NCBI RefSeq assembly: GCF_003990445.1 | Contig: NZ_REEZ01000006.1 | Span: 204,352-268,351 of the forward strand | DNA length: 64,000 nucleotides | Direction of reading: 5' to 3' | Source of the DNA: Pararhodobacter zhoushanensis | GTDB lineage: Bacteria > Pseudomonadota > Alphaproteobacteria > Rhodobacterales > Rhodobacteraceae | Part shown: positions 47,905 through 56,960 of the stretch, one piece after another | How positions within the stretch are numbered: position 1 is the stretch's first letter | Layout: each line of letters starts with the position of its first letter | The notes under the pieces: model-generated | Told to the model about the DNA's origin: nothing | Database searches by the model: none | The model's input: only the letters and a program-made list of their open reading frames with translations | Translations under genes and position numbers: made by a program

Positions 47905-48520
47905 CCTGATCGAACTGAACATGGTGACGCATAGCAGCCTCGGCAGCCTCGCTGTCGCGCGCCATAATCAGATCCGCAATAATCCGGTGATCACGGGCCG
48001 AAGCCGCGATCGACCCGGCATAGCGATAGCGCACCCGGTAATAGGCCATCAACTTGCGCGCGTTGGTCTTGATGAGATCCAGCAGGAACGGATTGCCTGC
48101 GGCCTCTGCCACCGTGCCGTGGAAGCGCAGATTGAGCTGATAATACCCATCGGGCTCGGCGTCACCCAGCGTCGCAGAATGCGCCTCGCAGGCCACCGTG
48201 ACGGCCTCAAGCGCTGCGGCACCGCCGGGCGACAAGCGCCGCGCCGCCAGACCCGCCGCCTGTCCTTCAAGCTTGGCGTGTACTTCGAGAATCGCAAGGA
48301 ACTCGGCCAGTGTCGGCTTGAACACCACGGCCCCCTTGCGCGGAAGACGTTTGACCAGCCCGGTCGCCTCGATCTGCATCAAGGCCTCGCGCACCGGGGT
48401 GCGTGACACCCCGAATTGTTGCACCAGCGCGGCTTCTTCGATTTCATCGCCCGGGTTCAACCGGCCTGTGTCGATCCAGTCGAGCAAACTGCGCAATATG
48501 GTTTCGGTCTGGTTGGCCAC
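47870..48520 (-). CDS. GntR-family (FCD) transcriptional regulator
   Basis: A 216-residue FadR-type regulator: N-terminal winged helix with VQQFGVSRTPVREALMQIEATGLVKRLPRKGAVV and an all-helical FCD ligand domain with the metal-site residues (N-L-R-F-H-G, R-D-H-R-I). The GTG start at 48520 is preceded by GAGAG and matches the family length. No target operon is adjacent; the next gene upstream is a tRNA. Confidence 0.88.
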   Translation of the reverse strand: MANQTETILRSLLDWIDTGRLNPGDEIEEAALVQQFGVSRTPVREALMQIEATGLVKRLPRKGAVVFKPTLAEFLAILEVHAKLEGQAAGLAARRLSPGGAAALEAVTVACEAHSATLGDAEPDGYYQLNLRFHGTVAEAAGNPFLLDLIKTNARKLMAYYRVRYRYAGSIAASARDHRIIADLIMARDSEAAEAAMRHHVQFDQVTAMDLLAVLG

Positions 48521-48620
48521 GGCGTCTCTCGGTCTGGGCCCGATCCGGGCTGCCCATCCGTATACACAAGCCCCGCCGCTTTGTGCAACAACGCCACGCA
48601 GCAAGGGCTACCGACCCCTC

Positions 48621-48649
48621 TTGCACCCTCGCGCCTGCGACGCTATTGG
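48621..48649 (+). promoter_or_regulatory. candidate promoter of tRNA-Ser
   Basis: TTGCAC (48621-48626), 17-base spacer, TATTGG (48644-48649), ending 9 bases before the tRNA. Position fits a tRNA promoter; the -10 is weak. Confidence 0.45.
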
Positions 48650-48658
48650 TGCCGGAAC

Positions 48659-48748
48659 GGACAGGTGGCCGAGTGGTCGAAGGCGCACGCCTGGAAAGTG
48701 TGTAGGCGGGGAACCGTCTCCAGGGTTCGAATCCCTGTCTGTCCGCCA
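48659..48748 (+). tRNA. tRNA-Ser (anticodon GGA)
   Basis: A 90-base class II tRNA with acceptor GGACAGG/TCTGTCC, anticodon loop CTGGAAA (anticodon GGA), a long variable arm, T-arm CAGGGTTCGAATCCCTG and encoded CCA. Followed by an intrinsic terminator and by accessory DNA, so it may have served as an integration site. Confidence 0.97.
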
Positions 48749-48773
48749 CTTTCAGATACTGAATCCGTCCAAG

Positions 48774-48795
48774 GGCCCCGATTGGGGCCTTTTTT
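48774..48795 (+). terminator. intrinsic terminator of tRNA-Ser
   Basis: GGCCCC/GGGGCC stem (48774-48779 with 48784-48789), 4-base loop and six T directly after. Textbook form, 26 bases after the tRNA. Confidence 0.88.
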
Positions 48796-49135
48796 CTTTT
48801 TGTTTCAAAGGGCGTTGGCAGGGCCATCCGCCCTTCGGAGACTGGGCGCTTGACGCGGAATCGGTCTCCGAATGGCCTGCGTCTCTCTTCGAGCGCACCT
48901 CGACGACCACGGGACGGCACAAAACTCCTAGCATTTCCAATGGCTTGCTGCGTTCATGGGTTCGCCCTGTTCGCGAAAAAATCCGGTGACGGAGACCGAC
49001 ACGAAGGCGCAGGGCGGTCAGAAGGACGGTTCCGTGGCGGCCGATCCCTAAGTCAGGCGGCAGCGTTCGAAGCGAGACAGGAACCTGCCGGAAGTCTCTG
49101 ATGACAAACGCAGTTTCCGCCCCTAGCCTGGCGCG
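48796..49135. other. non-coding accessory DNA after tRNA-Ser
   Basis: About 340 bases without a convincing gene. Short ORFs exist in several frames but none has recognisable domains. No second copy of the tRNA 3' end was seen here, so a direct att repeat is not supported. Confidence 0.45.
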
Positions 49136-49972
49136 ATGTCAAACAGGGCCTGGACCGATCAAGAGAACGACCTGATCGTCGCGGATTACTTCGCGATGCT
49201 GGCCGACGACATCTCTGCGCGCCGCTACAGCAAGGCCGAGCACCGCCGCGCGCTGCTGCCTCTGCTGAACGACCGGCCCGAGGGGTCCGTCGAGTTCAAG
49301 CACCAGAACATTAGCGCGGTGCTGAAGGGGCTCGGTGAGCACTGGATCCCCGGCTACAAGCCGGCCTTCAATTTTCAGATGACGCTGGTGGATGCCGTGG
49401 CGCGGTGGCTGGCGCTGAACCCAGCCTGGCTCGGGCGGCAACCTGGGCTGCAACCCGCCGCTGGCCTGCGCGAAGCGGCGCAGATCTGGATCGGGCCGCC
49501 GCCGACGCTGTCGAACCAGACGCCCCCGCAGGAGCTGGACCAGATGCTGCACATAGCCCGCAAGTTCGACGTGGCGGGCCGGGACGAGCGCAACCGGGCC
49601 CTCGGCCGCGCGGGCGAGGAGCGCGTGCTTGCGCACGAGCGCGCCGCCTTGCGGACGGCAGGACGTGACGATCTGGCGCGCAAGGTGCAGTGGGTGTCGG
49701 AGGAGGATGGCGATGGTGCTGGCTACGACATCGCCAGCTACGCGCCCGACGGCCGTCCGCGCCTGATCGAGGTGAAGACGACGAACGGCTGGGAACGCAC
49801 GCCCTTCCACATCACCCGCAACGAGCTGGCTGTGGCCGAGGAGCGGCGCTCGGAATGGTCCCTGCTCCGACTTTGGAACTTTGCGCGAGAGCCGAAGGCA
49901 TTCGAGCTGCATCCGCCGCTGGAAGCGCATGTCTCGCTGACCGCGACGTCCTTTCAGGCAAGTTTTCGTTGA
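49136..49972 (+). CDS. DUF3883 domain protein (PD-(D/E)xK nuclease-like)
   Basis: A 278-residue protein. The C-terminal 120 residues contain the DUF3883 pattern: an early glutamate region (LGRAGEERVLAHER), then D198 (GYDIASY) and E212-x-K214 (LIEVKTTNGWERTPF), the catalytic layout of restriction-type nucleases. The N-terminal 110 residues have a SANT/HTH-like start (RAWTDQENDLIVADYFAML). Such proteins sit in defence islands. It faces the remnant of a restriction enzyme and is apparently intact. Target unknown. Confidence 0.8.
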   Translation: MSNRAWTDQENDLIVADYFAMLADDISARRYSKAEHRRALLPLLNDRPEGSVEFKHQNISAVLKGLGEHWIPGYKPAFNFQMTLVDAVARWLALNPAWLGRQPGLQPAAGLREAAQIWIGPPPTLSNQTPPQELDQMLHIARKFDVAGRDERNRALGRAGEERVLAHERAALRTAGRDDLARKVQWVSEEDGDGAGYDIASYAPDGRPRLIEVKTTNGWERTPFHITRNELAVAEERRSEWSLLRLWNFAREPKAFELHPPLEAHVSLTATSFQASFR

Positions 49973-49989
49973 GGGTCGGTTCAGCCGAA

Positions 49990-50487
49990 TTTGCGCGTTT
50001 GGTGACAAAATCCTGCACCTCAGACCACCCGAACGCGACACCCCACGCCCACAGCCCAGAACCACCGGTTCCGTAGATCACCTTGACCCATTCGTTCAAT
50101 GCGTCGCGCTTGGCCTTGTCTTGCGGGCGCTCGGTTCCCTTGAATTCCAAGGCGAGCATCATCCCACCGGTCAGCCGGATCAGGATGTCGGGACCATAGC
50201 CGCGACGAGGACCCGCCCGCTTTGACAGGAACTGACAACCCGGATGATCGTTCTTCGCGTGGGCGATAACCGCATCTCGGCCCTCGACGACGTGCGCCGG
50301 GTGCCCCTTCCACGCGGTGACTGATAGGCAACTTGATCACCGGAAAACAGGGTTTGGCGGTGTACCAGGTCCGCATCTGGCCGGTAGGGCCAATAGGCTT
50401 CTCTTGCTCAACAATGGGAGGCGACCCGCAGGCCGTTGCGGCCATCTCGCCGGCTGGAGGACTGCTTTTCGTTGCAAACTTCCCTCA
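49990..50487 (-). pseudogene. C-terminal remnant of a restriction endonuclease / helicase (BPTD_3080- or type III-like), frameshifted
   Basis: Reading the minus strand, a segment with QMRTWYTAKPCFPVIKLPIS (about 50290-50380) is in one frame. It continues after a frameshift near 50310 in another frame with EGRDAVIAHAKNDHPGCQFL, YGPDILIRLTGGMMLALEFKG and QDKAKRDALNEWVKVIYGTGG. These blocks match, from memory of the family, the C-terminal nuclease end of large restriction/helicase proteins (D…E-x-K). The stop of the first frame and lack of an N-terminal helicase show it is dead. The 5' part is missing beyond about 50487, where a stop breaks the frame. Confidence 0.65.
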
Positions 50488-50573
50488 GACGTCAGGGCGG
50501 AAGACACGGCGCCGGGGTGTGGGCTGTGGTGGCGAGGGCGTCTGGCGCTGCCCGTTAACGAAGCACTTTCCAG

Positions 50574-50607
50574 AATTGTTTACAATTTCCATCTCAATGC
50601 AAACAAT
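50574..50607. promoter_or_regulatory. candidate operator/promoter of the ABC transporter operon
   Basis: A perfect palindrome AATTGTTTACAATT (50574-50587) and, 10 bases on, TGCAAACAAT (50598-50607). TTTACA (50579-50584) and AACAAT (50602-50607) are 17 bases apart and could be -35/-10. The same 10-mer and a near-identical half-palindrome occur in front of the GntR gene at 60425-60446, so this is a likely target of that regulator. Confidence 0.6.
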
Positions 50608-50720
50608 TTCGTTGACACGCGGTCTGCCGGTGGGTCAGCCTTGCAATCAGGGCATTGCGACGTACTGCCCGCACGCAACCGGCAAGCCGCAAGAATCAGA
50701 CCCAACAGGAGAACCCGGCA

Positions 50721-52289
50721 ATGAACGCCTTTCACGCAAGACTCATGAGCAGCGTCGCTGCGCTTGGCCTTTTGGTCGGCGCGGCCTCGGCTGAAACCAT
50801 CCGCTGGGGCGGCTCGGCGGACCTGAACTCGCTCGATCCCTACTCGTATGGATCGACCTTCACGCTGTCCTTTCTGAACCATATCTACGAAGGGCTGGTA
50901 CGCTATGACGCCGATCTGCAGATCGAACCGGCGCTGGCCGAAAGCTGGGAGGTCGTGTCCGATTCCGTCTGGCGGTTCCATCTGCGTCAGGGCGTGACCT
51001 TCCACAACGGTGCCACCTTCACCGCCGAGGACGTGCTGGCCTCGCTGAACCGGGTGAGCCATGAGACTTCGCCGCTGCGGGGCAACCTGCCAGCGTATCA
51101 ATCGGCGGAAGTCATTGATGACTATACGATCGATATCCACCTGAATGGCGCGTATCCGCTGCTGCTCAATGACCTGACCAACATCTTCATCTTTGATGCC
51201 GACTGGCTGCACGACAACAACAGCGAGCTGCCGACCGACGTGGCCGCCGGGGTCGAGGGTTATACGACCTTCAACGCCAATGGCACCGGCCCGTTCATCA
51301 TTGACGAGCGCGTGCCCGATACCCGCACCTCGATGGTGGTGAACCCCGACTGGTGGGATGAGCCCGAGCACAACGTGACGCGGATCGAGTTCACGCCGAT
51401 CACCTCGGCGGCGACCCGGGTTGCGGCGCTGCTGTCGGGCGAGATCGACTTTGTCGAAGGCGCGCCGGTGCAGGATCTGCCGCGTTTGCAGGCCGCCCCG
51501 AATGTCAACGTGATCGAGGGCAACGCCTTGCGCACGATCATGTTCGGCTTCAACCGCCGCGAGACCCTGAACGACGGGCGCGAGAACCCGTTCAACGACC
51601 TGCGCCTGCGGCAGGCGATCGCCCATGCGATCGACATGAACCTGATCCGCGACCGGATCATGCGCGGTGCCTCGCGCAACGCGGGCACGCTGGTTGCCCC
51701 GCAGATCCCCGGCTATTCGGCCGAGCTGGACGAGCAGATCGCCTATGATCCCGATCTGGCGCGCCAGCTGGTGAGCGAGGCCGGTGCCGAAGGTCTGGCG
51801 TTCCAGCTGACCTGTTCCTACGAGCGCTGGGTGAACGAGGAAGAGCTGTGCTCGGCCGTGATTTCGATGCTGACCCGCGTTGGTCTGGCCCCGTCGCTGG
51901 ACATCGGGCCCTGGGCCGTGCAAGCGCCCCGGATGTCGGGCGGTCAGGCTGACATGTTCATCTTTGGCTGGGCGAACGAGCCGATGCTGGACGCCTATTC
52001 GCTGCTGGTGCAGGTGGTGCGGACGCGTGAAGGCACGGCGGGCGTGTTCAACTGGGGGGCGTGGAGCTATCCGGCCTGGGATGCGCTGATCGACGCGGCT
52101 GCGGTCGAGCTGGATCGCGACACCCGCCTTGGCTATGAGACGCAGGTTCTGGCCGGTGCGCGCGAAGAGATGCTCTTTGTGCCGGTGCACCAGCAGCCGA
52201 TGGCCTGGGCGGTCTCGGACCGGGTGGAATCGGTCGTGCAACAGGCCGACAACAAGCCGCGTCACTGGCTGACCCGCATGGCTGACTGA
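50721..52289 (+). CDS. ABC transporter substrate-binding protein (SBP_bac_5, peptide/opine type)
   Basis: A 522-residue periplasmic binding protein with a signal peptide (cleavage after ASA, residue 24). It has the family features DLNSLDPYSYGST, NHIYEGLVRYD, PALAESWEV and FHLRQGVTFHNG. It delivers ligand to the two permeases encoded next. Members bind oligopeptides, opines, nickel chelates or other small nitrogen compounds; enzymes in this operon point to an amide or heterocycle. Start at 50721 with AGGAGA eight bases before. Confidence 0.93.
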   Translation: MNAFHARLMSSVAALGLLVGAASAETIRWGGSADLNSLDPYSYGSTFTLSFLNHIYEGLVRYDADLQIEPALAESWEVVSDSVWRFHLRQGVTFHNGATFTAEDVLASLNRVSHETSPLRGNLPAYQSAEVIDDYTIDIHLNGAYPLLLNDLTNIFIFDADWLHDNNSELPTDVAAGVEGYTTFNANGTGPFIIDERVPDTRTSMVVNPDWWDEPEHNVTRIEFTPITSAATRVAALLSGEIDFVEGAPVQDLPRLQAAPNVNVIEGNALRTIMFGFNRRETLNDGRENPFNDLRLRQAIAHAIDMNLIRDRIMRGASRNAGTLVAPQIPGYSAELDEQIAYDPDLARQLVSEAGAEGLAFQLTCSYERWVNEEELCSAVISMLTRVGLAPSLDIGPWAVQAPRMSGGQADMFIFGWANEPMLDAYSLLVQVVRTREGTAGVFNWGAWSYPAWDALIDAAAVELDRDTRLGYETQVLAGAREEMLFVPVHQQPMAWAVSDRVESVVQQADNKPRHWLTRMAD

Positions 52290-52368
52290 TCGCCCGGCCG
52301 GGCTGCCCGAGGGGGTGGCCCGGCCTTTCGCCTTGCTCCCACCCTTCGCCTTGCGAACGGAGACCCTA

Positions 52369-53340
52369 ATGATTGTCTTTCTCATCAAGCGCCTGTCGAA
52401 TGCCGCGCTGGTCATGCTGGCGGTTGCGCTGATGGCCTTCATGATCTTTCGCTTTGCCGGTGATCCGGTCGAACTGATGGTGAACGAACAGACCACCCAG
52501 GAGCAGCGTCAGGAATTGCGCGAGCGGCTGGGGATTGATCAGCCCGTCCTGATGCAGTTCGCGCGCTTTGTGGGCAATGCGGTGCAGGGCGATTTCGGTA
52601 TCTCGTACCGCAATCAGGAATCCGTCATGTCGCTGATCGCCGAGCGTTTCCCGGCGACCTTCGAGCTGGTCATTCTGGCGACGATCCTGTCGCTGGTGGT
52701 GGGGGTGCCGCTGGGGGTCATCACCGCGATCTATCGCGGGCGGTGGTTTTCTGAAGCGGTGCAGTTTGCGTCGATCATCGGCGTCTCGCTGCCCAGTTTC
52801 GTCATCGGCATCCTCTTGATCCTCGGCTTCTCGGTCTCGCTGGGCTGGCTGCCTGCCTTCGGGCGTGGAGAGGTGGTGCAGTTTGGTTGGTGGTCCACCG
52901 GCCTGTTGACCCATTCAGGCCGCATGGCGCTGATCCTGCCGACGGTGGCGCTGTCGCTTTACCAGATCACGCTGGTCATGCGGCTGGTCCGGGCCGAGAT
53001 GCTGGAGACCCTGCGCTCGGATTTCGTGAAATTCGCCCGCGCGCGCGGTGTGCCGGCGTGGCGCATTCATTACCGCCACGCGCTCAGAAACTGCCTGATG
53101 CCGGTCGTGACGATGACCGCAATGAACATTGGCGCGCTGATCGCCTTTGCGCTGGTGACCGAGACGGTCTTTCAGTGGCCGGGCATGGGTCTGCTGTTCA
53201 TTCAGGCGATTACCTTCGTCGATATTCCCGTGATGGCGGCCTATCTGGTCATCGTTTCGTTCATCTTCGTGACGCTGAACACGCTGGTCGATATCACCTA
53301 TGCGCTGATCGACCCGCGCCTTCGCGACGCCACCACCTGA
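52369..53340 (+). CDS. ABC transporter permease (DppB type)
   Basis: A 323-residue inner-membrane permease with six helices, the DppB-type N-terminal pattern RLGIDQPVLMQFARFVG and the ATPase-contact EAA loop (DFVKFARARGVPAWRIHYRH). It forms the pore with the next gene product. CGGAGA precedes the ATG; 79 bp separate it from the binding-protein gene. Confidence 0.93.
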   Translation: MIVFLIKRLSNAALVMLAVALMAFMIFRFAGDPVELMVNEQTTQEQRQELRERLGIDQPVLMQFARFVGNAVQGDFGISYRNQESVMSLIAERFPATFELVILATILSLVVGVPLGVITAIYRGRWFSEAVQFASIIGVSLPSFVIGILLILGFSVSLGWLPAFGRGEVVQFGWWSTGLLTHSGRMALILPTVALSLYQITLVMRLVRAEMLETLRSDFVKFARARGVPAWRIHYRHALRNCLMPVVTMTAMNIGALIAFALVTETVFQWPGMGLLFIQAITFVDIPVMAAYLVIVSFIFVTLNTLVDITYALIDPRLRDATT

Positions 53341-53350
53341 GGGAAGCGCG

Positions 53351-54277
53351 ATGAGCCTTGCTGAACCCAATCTTCTCACCCGCATCCGCCGCTCGGATCT
53401 CTGGTGGTCCTTTACCCAGCACAAGGCGGCGATGGCGGCGGCATTGCTGCTGGCGCTGCTGATCCTGTCGGCGGCCTTTGCGCCGTGGATCACGCCGCAG
53501 AACCCCTATGATCCGGCGCAGCTGGATCTGTGGAACGCCGAGCTGCCCCCGATCTGGATGGAGCGCGGGCAATGGCCCTATCTGCTGGGCACCGACAATC
53601 AGGGCCGCGATATCCTGTCGGCCATTCTCTATGGCTCGCGCAGTTCGATCATCATCGGCATCGGCTCGGTGGCGCTGTCGCTGGTGATCGGCATCTCGCT
53701 GGGGCTGATGGCCGGGTTCTTCGGCGGCATCACCGATGCGGTGCTGATGCGGGTCGGCGATGTGCTTCTGTCCGTGCCGACCATCCTGATCGCGATGCTG
53801 GTCTCGGCAATGGCCCGCGCCTCCTTGCCGCCGGGGCTGCGCGAGGTCGGAGCGGGTGCGGTGCTGATCCTGGCGATCACCCTGTCGGCCTGGGTGCAAT
53901 ATGCGCGCACCGTGCGCGCGCAGACCTCGGTCGAGCGGCGCAAGGAATACGTGCAGGCGGCGCGACTGCTGAAGGTTCCGGCGCGGCGGATCATGGTCAA
54001 GCATATCCTGCCCAACACGATGACGCCCATTCTGGTCGCCGCCACGCTGAATTTCGGCATGGCCATTCTGACCGAGGCGACGCTCAGCTTTCTGGGCATC
54101 GGCATGCCGCCCAGCCAGCCCAGCCTTGGCACGCTGATCCGCTTCGGCAACCAGTACCTGTTCTCGGGCATGTGGTGGATGGTGATCTTTCCGGTGCTGC
54201 AACTGTGCCTGCTGGTGGTGTCGGTAAACCTGCTGGGTGACTGGCTTCGTGACGCGCTCAACCCGAAACTGAGGTAA
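53351..54277 (+). CDS. ABC transporter permease (DppC type)
   Basis: A 308-residue permease with N-terminal cytoplasmic helix, LGTDNQGRDILSAILYGSR (typical DppC), six helices and the EAA loop YVQAARLLKVPARRIMVKH. Partner of the DppB-type permease; 10 bp downstream of it. The amidohydrolase genes follow directly (5 bp gap). Confidence 0.93.
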   Translation: MSLAEPNLLTRIRRSDLWWSFTQHKAAMAAALLLALLILSAAFAPWITPQNPYDPAQLDLWNAELPPIWMERGQWPYLLGTDNQGRDILSAILYGSRSSIIIGIGSVALSLVIGISLGLMAGFFGGITDAVLMRVGDVLLSVPTILIAMLVSAMARASLPPGLREVGAGAVLILAITLSAWVQYARTVRAQTSVERRKEYVQAARLLKVPARRIMVKHILPNTMTPILVAATLNFGMAILTEATLSFLGIGMPPSQPSLGTLIRFGNQYLFSGMWWMVIFPVLQLCLLVVSVNLLGDWLRDALNPKLR

Positions 54278-54282
54278 TTTCC

Positions 54283-55476
54283 GTGACTGATCTTCTGCTC
54301 AAGAACATCCGCCCGATGGGCCGCGAAACCGCTGACATCCTGATCCGCGACGGCAAGATTGCCCGGATCGGCGCGGGTCTGGACGCGCCCGGCGTCGCGG
54401 TCGAGGATGGCGGCAATGCGCTGGTGATCCCCGGACTGGTCGAGGCGCATACCCATCTGGACAAGACCACCTGGGGCATGCCCTGGTACGCCGGTCGCAA
54501 GGGCGGTGTGCTGCAAGACCTGATCGACAATGAGCGCAACGAGCGTGTGCCGCTGGGTCTGGACGTCCACCGCCAGTCGATGCGCCACGCCATCGCGCTG
54601 ATTGCCAATGGCACCACGCATATCCGCACGCATGTCGATATCGACACCGACCACGGGCTGAGCCTGCTGGAAGGCGTGTTGCAGACCCGCGAAGCGCTGG
54701 CGGGGCTGATCGACATCCAGATCGTCGCCTTTCCGCAATCGGGGCTGATGGTGCGGCCCGGCACGCTGGACTTGCTCGACGCGGCGATGGCGGCGGGCGC
54801 GGATATTGTCGGCGGGCTGGACCCGTCGTCGATGGACCGTGACCCCAAGGGCCAGCTGGATGCGATCTTTGCGCTGGCGCAGAAGCATGACGCGCCGATT
54901 GACATCCACCTGCACGAACCCGGCGAGCTGGGGGCGTTCACCATGGAGCTGATCCTCGAGCGCACGCAGGCGCTGGGGATGCAGGGCCGCGTCGGCGTCA
55001 GCCATGCCTTTCATCTGGCGATGGTGCCCCCTGCCCGCATCGAGGCGCTGATGGAACGCATCGCGGCGCTGGACGTGTCGATCTATTCCACCGGGCACCC
55101 TTCGGCCAATGTGCCGTCGCTCAAGGCGATGCGTGCGGCGGGGATCCGGGTCGGCATCGGCTGCGACGGGATCCGCGATACCTGGGGTCCGTGGGGCGAG
55201 CCGGACATGATGCACCGCGCGCGGATTGTCGGCATGAAGAACGGGTTCCGGCGGGATGAGGAACTGGAATTGTTGCTCGACACCGCCTCGGGCGCCGGGG
55301 CGGCGTCGATCGGGGTTGCGGGGCATGCCGTGACGGTGGGTGCCGCCGCAGACCTGACGCTGCTGGCGGGCGAGACGCTGGCGCATGCGGTCGTGCTGCA
55401 AGAGCCGCGCCCGCTGGTTATCAAGGGCGGCGCAGTGGTGGCGCGCGCGGGCAACGCCGTGATCGAGGCCCCATGA
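54283..55476 (+). CDS. amidohydrolase, cytosine-deaminase-like
   Basis: A 397-residue metal-dependent amidohydrolase with H56-x-H58-L-D60-K61 (VEAHTHLDKT), a later metal-ligand HLHEPGELGAF, SHAFHL and the catalytic Asp in GCDGIRDTWGPWGE, all as in cytosine deaminase-type enzymes. It hydrolyses C-N bonds in pyrimidines, triazines or similar compounds. It is embedded in the transporter operon (GTG start, 5 bp after dppC-type gene; 4-bp overlap with the next amidohydrolase), so the imported compound is the likely substrate. Confidence 0.88.
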   Translation: MTDLLLKNIRPMGRETADILIRDGKIARIGAGLDAPGVAVEDGGNALVIPGLVEAHTHLDKTTWGMPWYAGRKGGVLQDLIDNERNERVPLGLDVHRQSMRHAIALIANGTTHIRTHVDIDTDHGLSLLEGVLQTREALAGLIDIQIVAFPQSGLMVRPGTLDLLDAAMAAGADIVGGLDPSSMDRDPKGQLDAIFALAQKHDAPIDIHLHEPGELGAFTMELILERTQALGMQGRVGVSHAFHLAMVPPARIEALMERIAALDVSIYSTGHPSANVPSLKAMRAAGIRVGIGCDGIRDTWGPWGEPDMMHRARIVGMKNGFRRDEELELLLDTASGAGAASIGVAGHAVTVGAAADLTLLAGETLAHAVVLQEPRPLVIKGGAVVARAGNAVIEAP

Positions 55477-56960
55477 GCACGCTGGCCTCCCTTCCCCTCG
55501 GTCAACGCCCCTCGGGGCGTACCGCGCTCAGGGCCGACTGGGTTCTGGCGCATGGGCCGCAGGGGCACCGGCTGCTCAGGAACGCCGAGGTGGTGATCGA
55601 GGCGGGCCGCGTCCTGCATGCGGGCGGCCGGTTCGAGGGCGAGGTGGCGCGGCGCGTTGATCTGGGTGCGGCGCTGATCTCGCCGGGGTTCATTGATCTG
55701 GATGCGTTGTCCGATCTGGACACGACGCTGCTGGCCATCGACCACCAGCCCGGCTGGGCCAAGGGCCGCGTCTGGCCGCAATCATATGTCGAGCGCGGCC
55801 CCTATGAGATGTACACGCCCGAGGAACTGGCGTTTCAGAAGCGTTTTGCTTTTGCGCAGCTCTTGCTGAACGGGATCACCACGGCGGCCCCCATCGCCTC
55901 GCTCTTCTATCGCGCATGGGGGGAGACGGTCGCCGAGTTCGACGCCGCCGCCGAGGCCGCGCTGGATCTGGGCCTGCGGGTCTACCTAGGCCCGGCCTAC
56001 CGCGCGGGCGGCATGGTCTGCACCGCGCCGGGGGTGCTGGAGCCGGTGCTGGACGAGGCGCGCGGGTTGCAAGGGCTGGCCGAGGCCGAGGGCTTCATCC
56101 AGCGCTGGCACGGCGCGGGCGGTGATCTGGTGCGCGGGCTGCTAGCCCCGGACCGGGTGGAGACCTGCACTGAAACCCTGCTGCGCCGCAGTTTCGCCGC
56201 CGCGGAGGCGCTGGACGTGCCCGTCCGCCTGCACATGGCGCAGGGCGAAATGGAGCGCGAGGCGATGGCCCGTCAGCACGGGATGACCGCCCCGGCATGG
56301 CTGGCCTCGCTGGGGCTGCTCTCGCCCCGGCTGATCGCGCCGCATGGCACGCATGCCACCGACGCTGACCTTGATCTATATGCGCAAAACGGCGTGTCCA
56401 TCGTGCATTGCCCGCTGGTTTCCGGGCGGTTCGGCGGGCTGTTGCGCTCGTTCGGCAGGCTGCGCGCCAAGGGCGTCACCATCGCCATGGGCACCGACAC
56501 CGCGCCGCCCGACATGCTGATGACCCTGCACACCGGGCTGATGATGGCGCGCGTGGCCGAGGGGCGCGCCGATGCGACCTCATCCGCCGATCTGTGGGAC
56601 GCCGCGACTCTGGGCGGTGCCCGCGCGCTCGGTCGCCCGGATCTGGGGCGGATCGAGACCGGGGCGCAGGCCGATCTGGCGGTGCTCGGGCTCGACGAGG
56701 TCAGGATGACCCCCACCATCGACCCGATCACCACGCTGGTTGCCGGGGGCTCGGGCCGCGCCGTCAGGGCCACTTTTGTCGATGGGCGTCTGTCGATGCG
56801 CGACGGACAGGTCGCCGGGATCGACATGCCCGCCGCCCGCCAGCGCGCGCAGACGCAGTTTGACGGGCTGGTGGCGAAATACCCCGAACGCAGCTGGGGC
56901 CACCCGCCCCTGTCGCAGCTGTTCCCGCCCAGTTTTCCGATGGAGGAATACGATGCCTGA
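55473..56960 (+). CDS. amidohydrolase-family protein (chlorohydrolase-like) without the HxH motif
   Basis: A 495-residue protein of the AtzA/TrzN-SsnA branch by overall pattern: composite barrel, GITTAAPIAS, LHMAQGEMER, IAPHGTHATD and catalytic-type GTDTAPPDM. The first metal motif, normally N-x-H-x-H after PGFI, reads D75-L-D77-A-L79, so both histidines are gone. The following DLDTTLLAID and HQPGWAKGRVWP suggest a conserved subfamily rather than a random mutation. Different metal use or a binding/deaminase variant is possible. Overlaps the ATPase gene by 8 bp. Confidence 0.8.
   Translation: MSTLASLPLGQRPSGRTALRADWVLAHGPQGHRLLRNAEVVIEAGRVLHAGGRFEGEVARRVDLGAALISPGFIDLDALSDLDTTLLAIDHQPGWAKGRVWPQSYVERGPYEMYTPEELAFQKRFAFAQLLLNGITTAAPIASLFYRAWGETVAEFDAAAEAALDLGLRVYLGPAYRAGGMVCTAPGVLEPVLDEARGLQGLAEAEGFIQRWHGAGGDLVRGLLAPDRVETCTETLLRRSFAAAEALDVPVRLHMAQGEMEREAMARQHGMTAPAWLASLGLLSPRLIAPHGTHATDADLDLYAQNGVSIVHCPLVSGRFGGLLRSFGRLRAKGVTIAMGTDTAPPDMLMTLHTGLMMARVAEGRADATSSADLWDAATLGGARALGRPDLGRIETGAQADLAVLGLDEVRMTPTIDPITTLVAGGSGRAVRATFVDGRLSMRDGQVAGIDMPAARQRAQTQFDGLVAKYPERSWGHPPLSQLFPPSFPMEEYDA

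Noticed and set aside
48749-50720. Genomic island with attachment-site repeats at tRNA-Ser
   Set aside because: Context suggests an island, but I found no integrase and no repeat of the tRNA 3' end, so att sites are not claimed.
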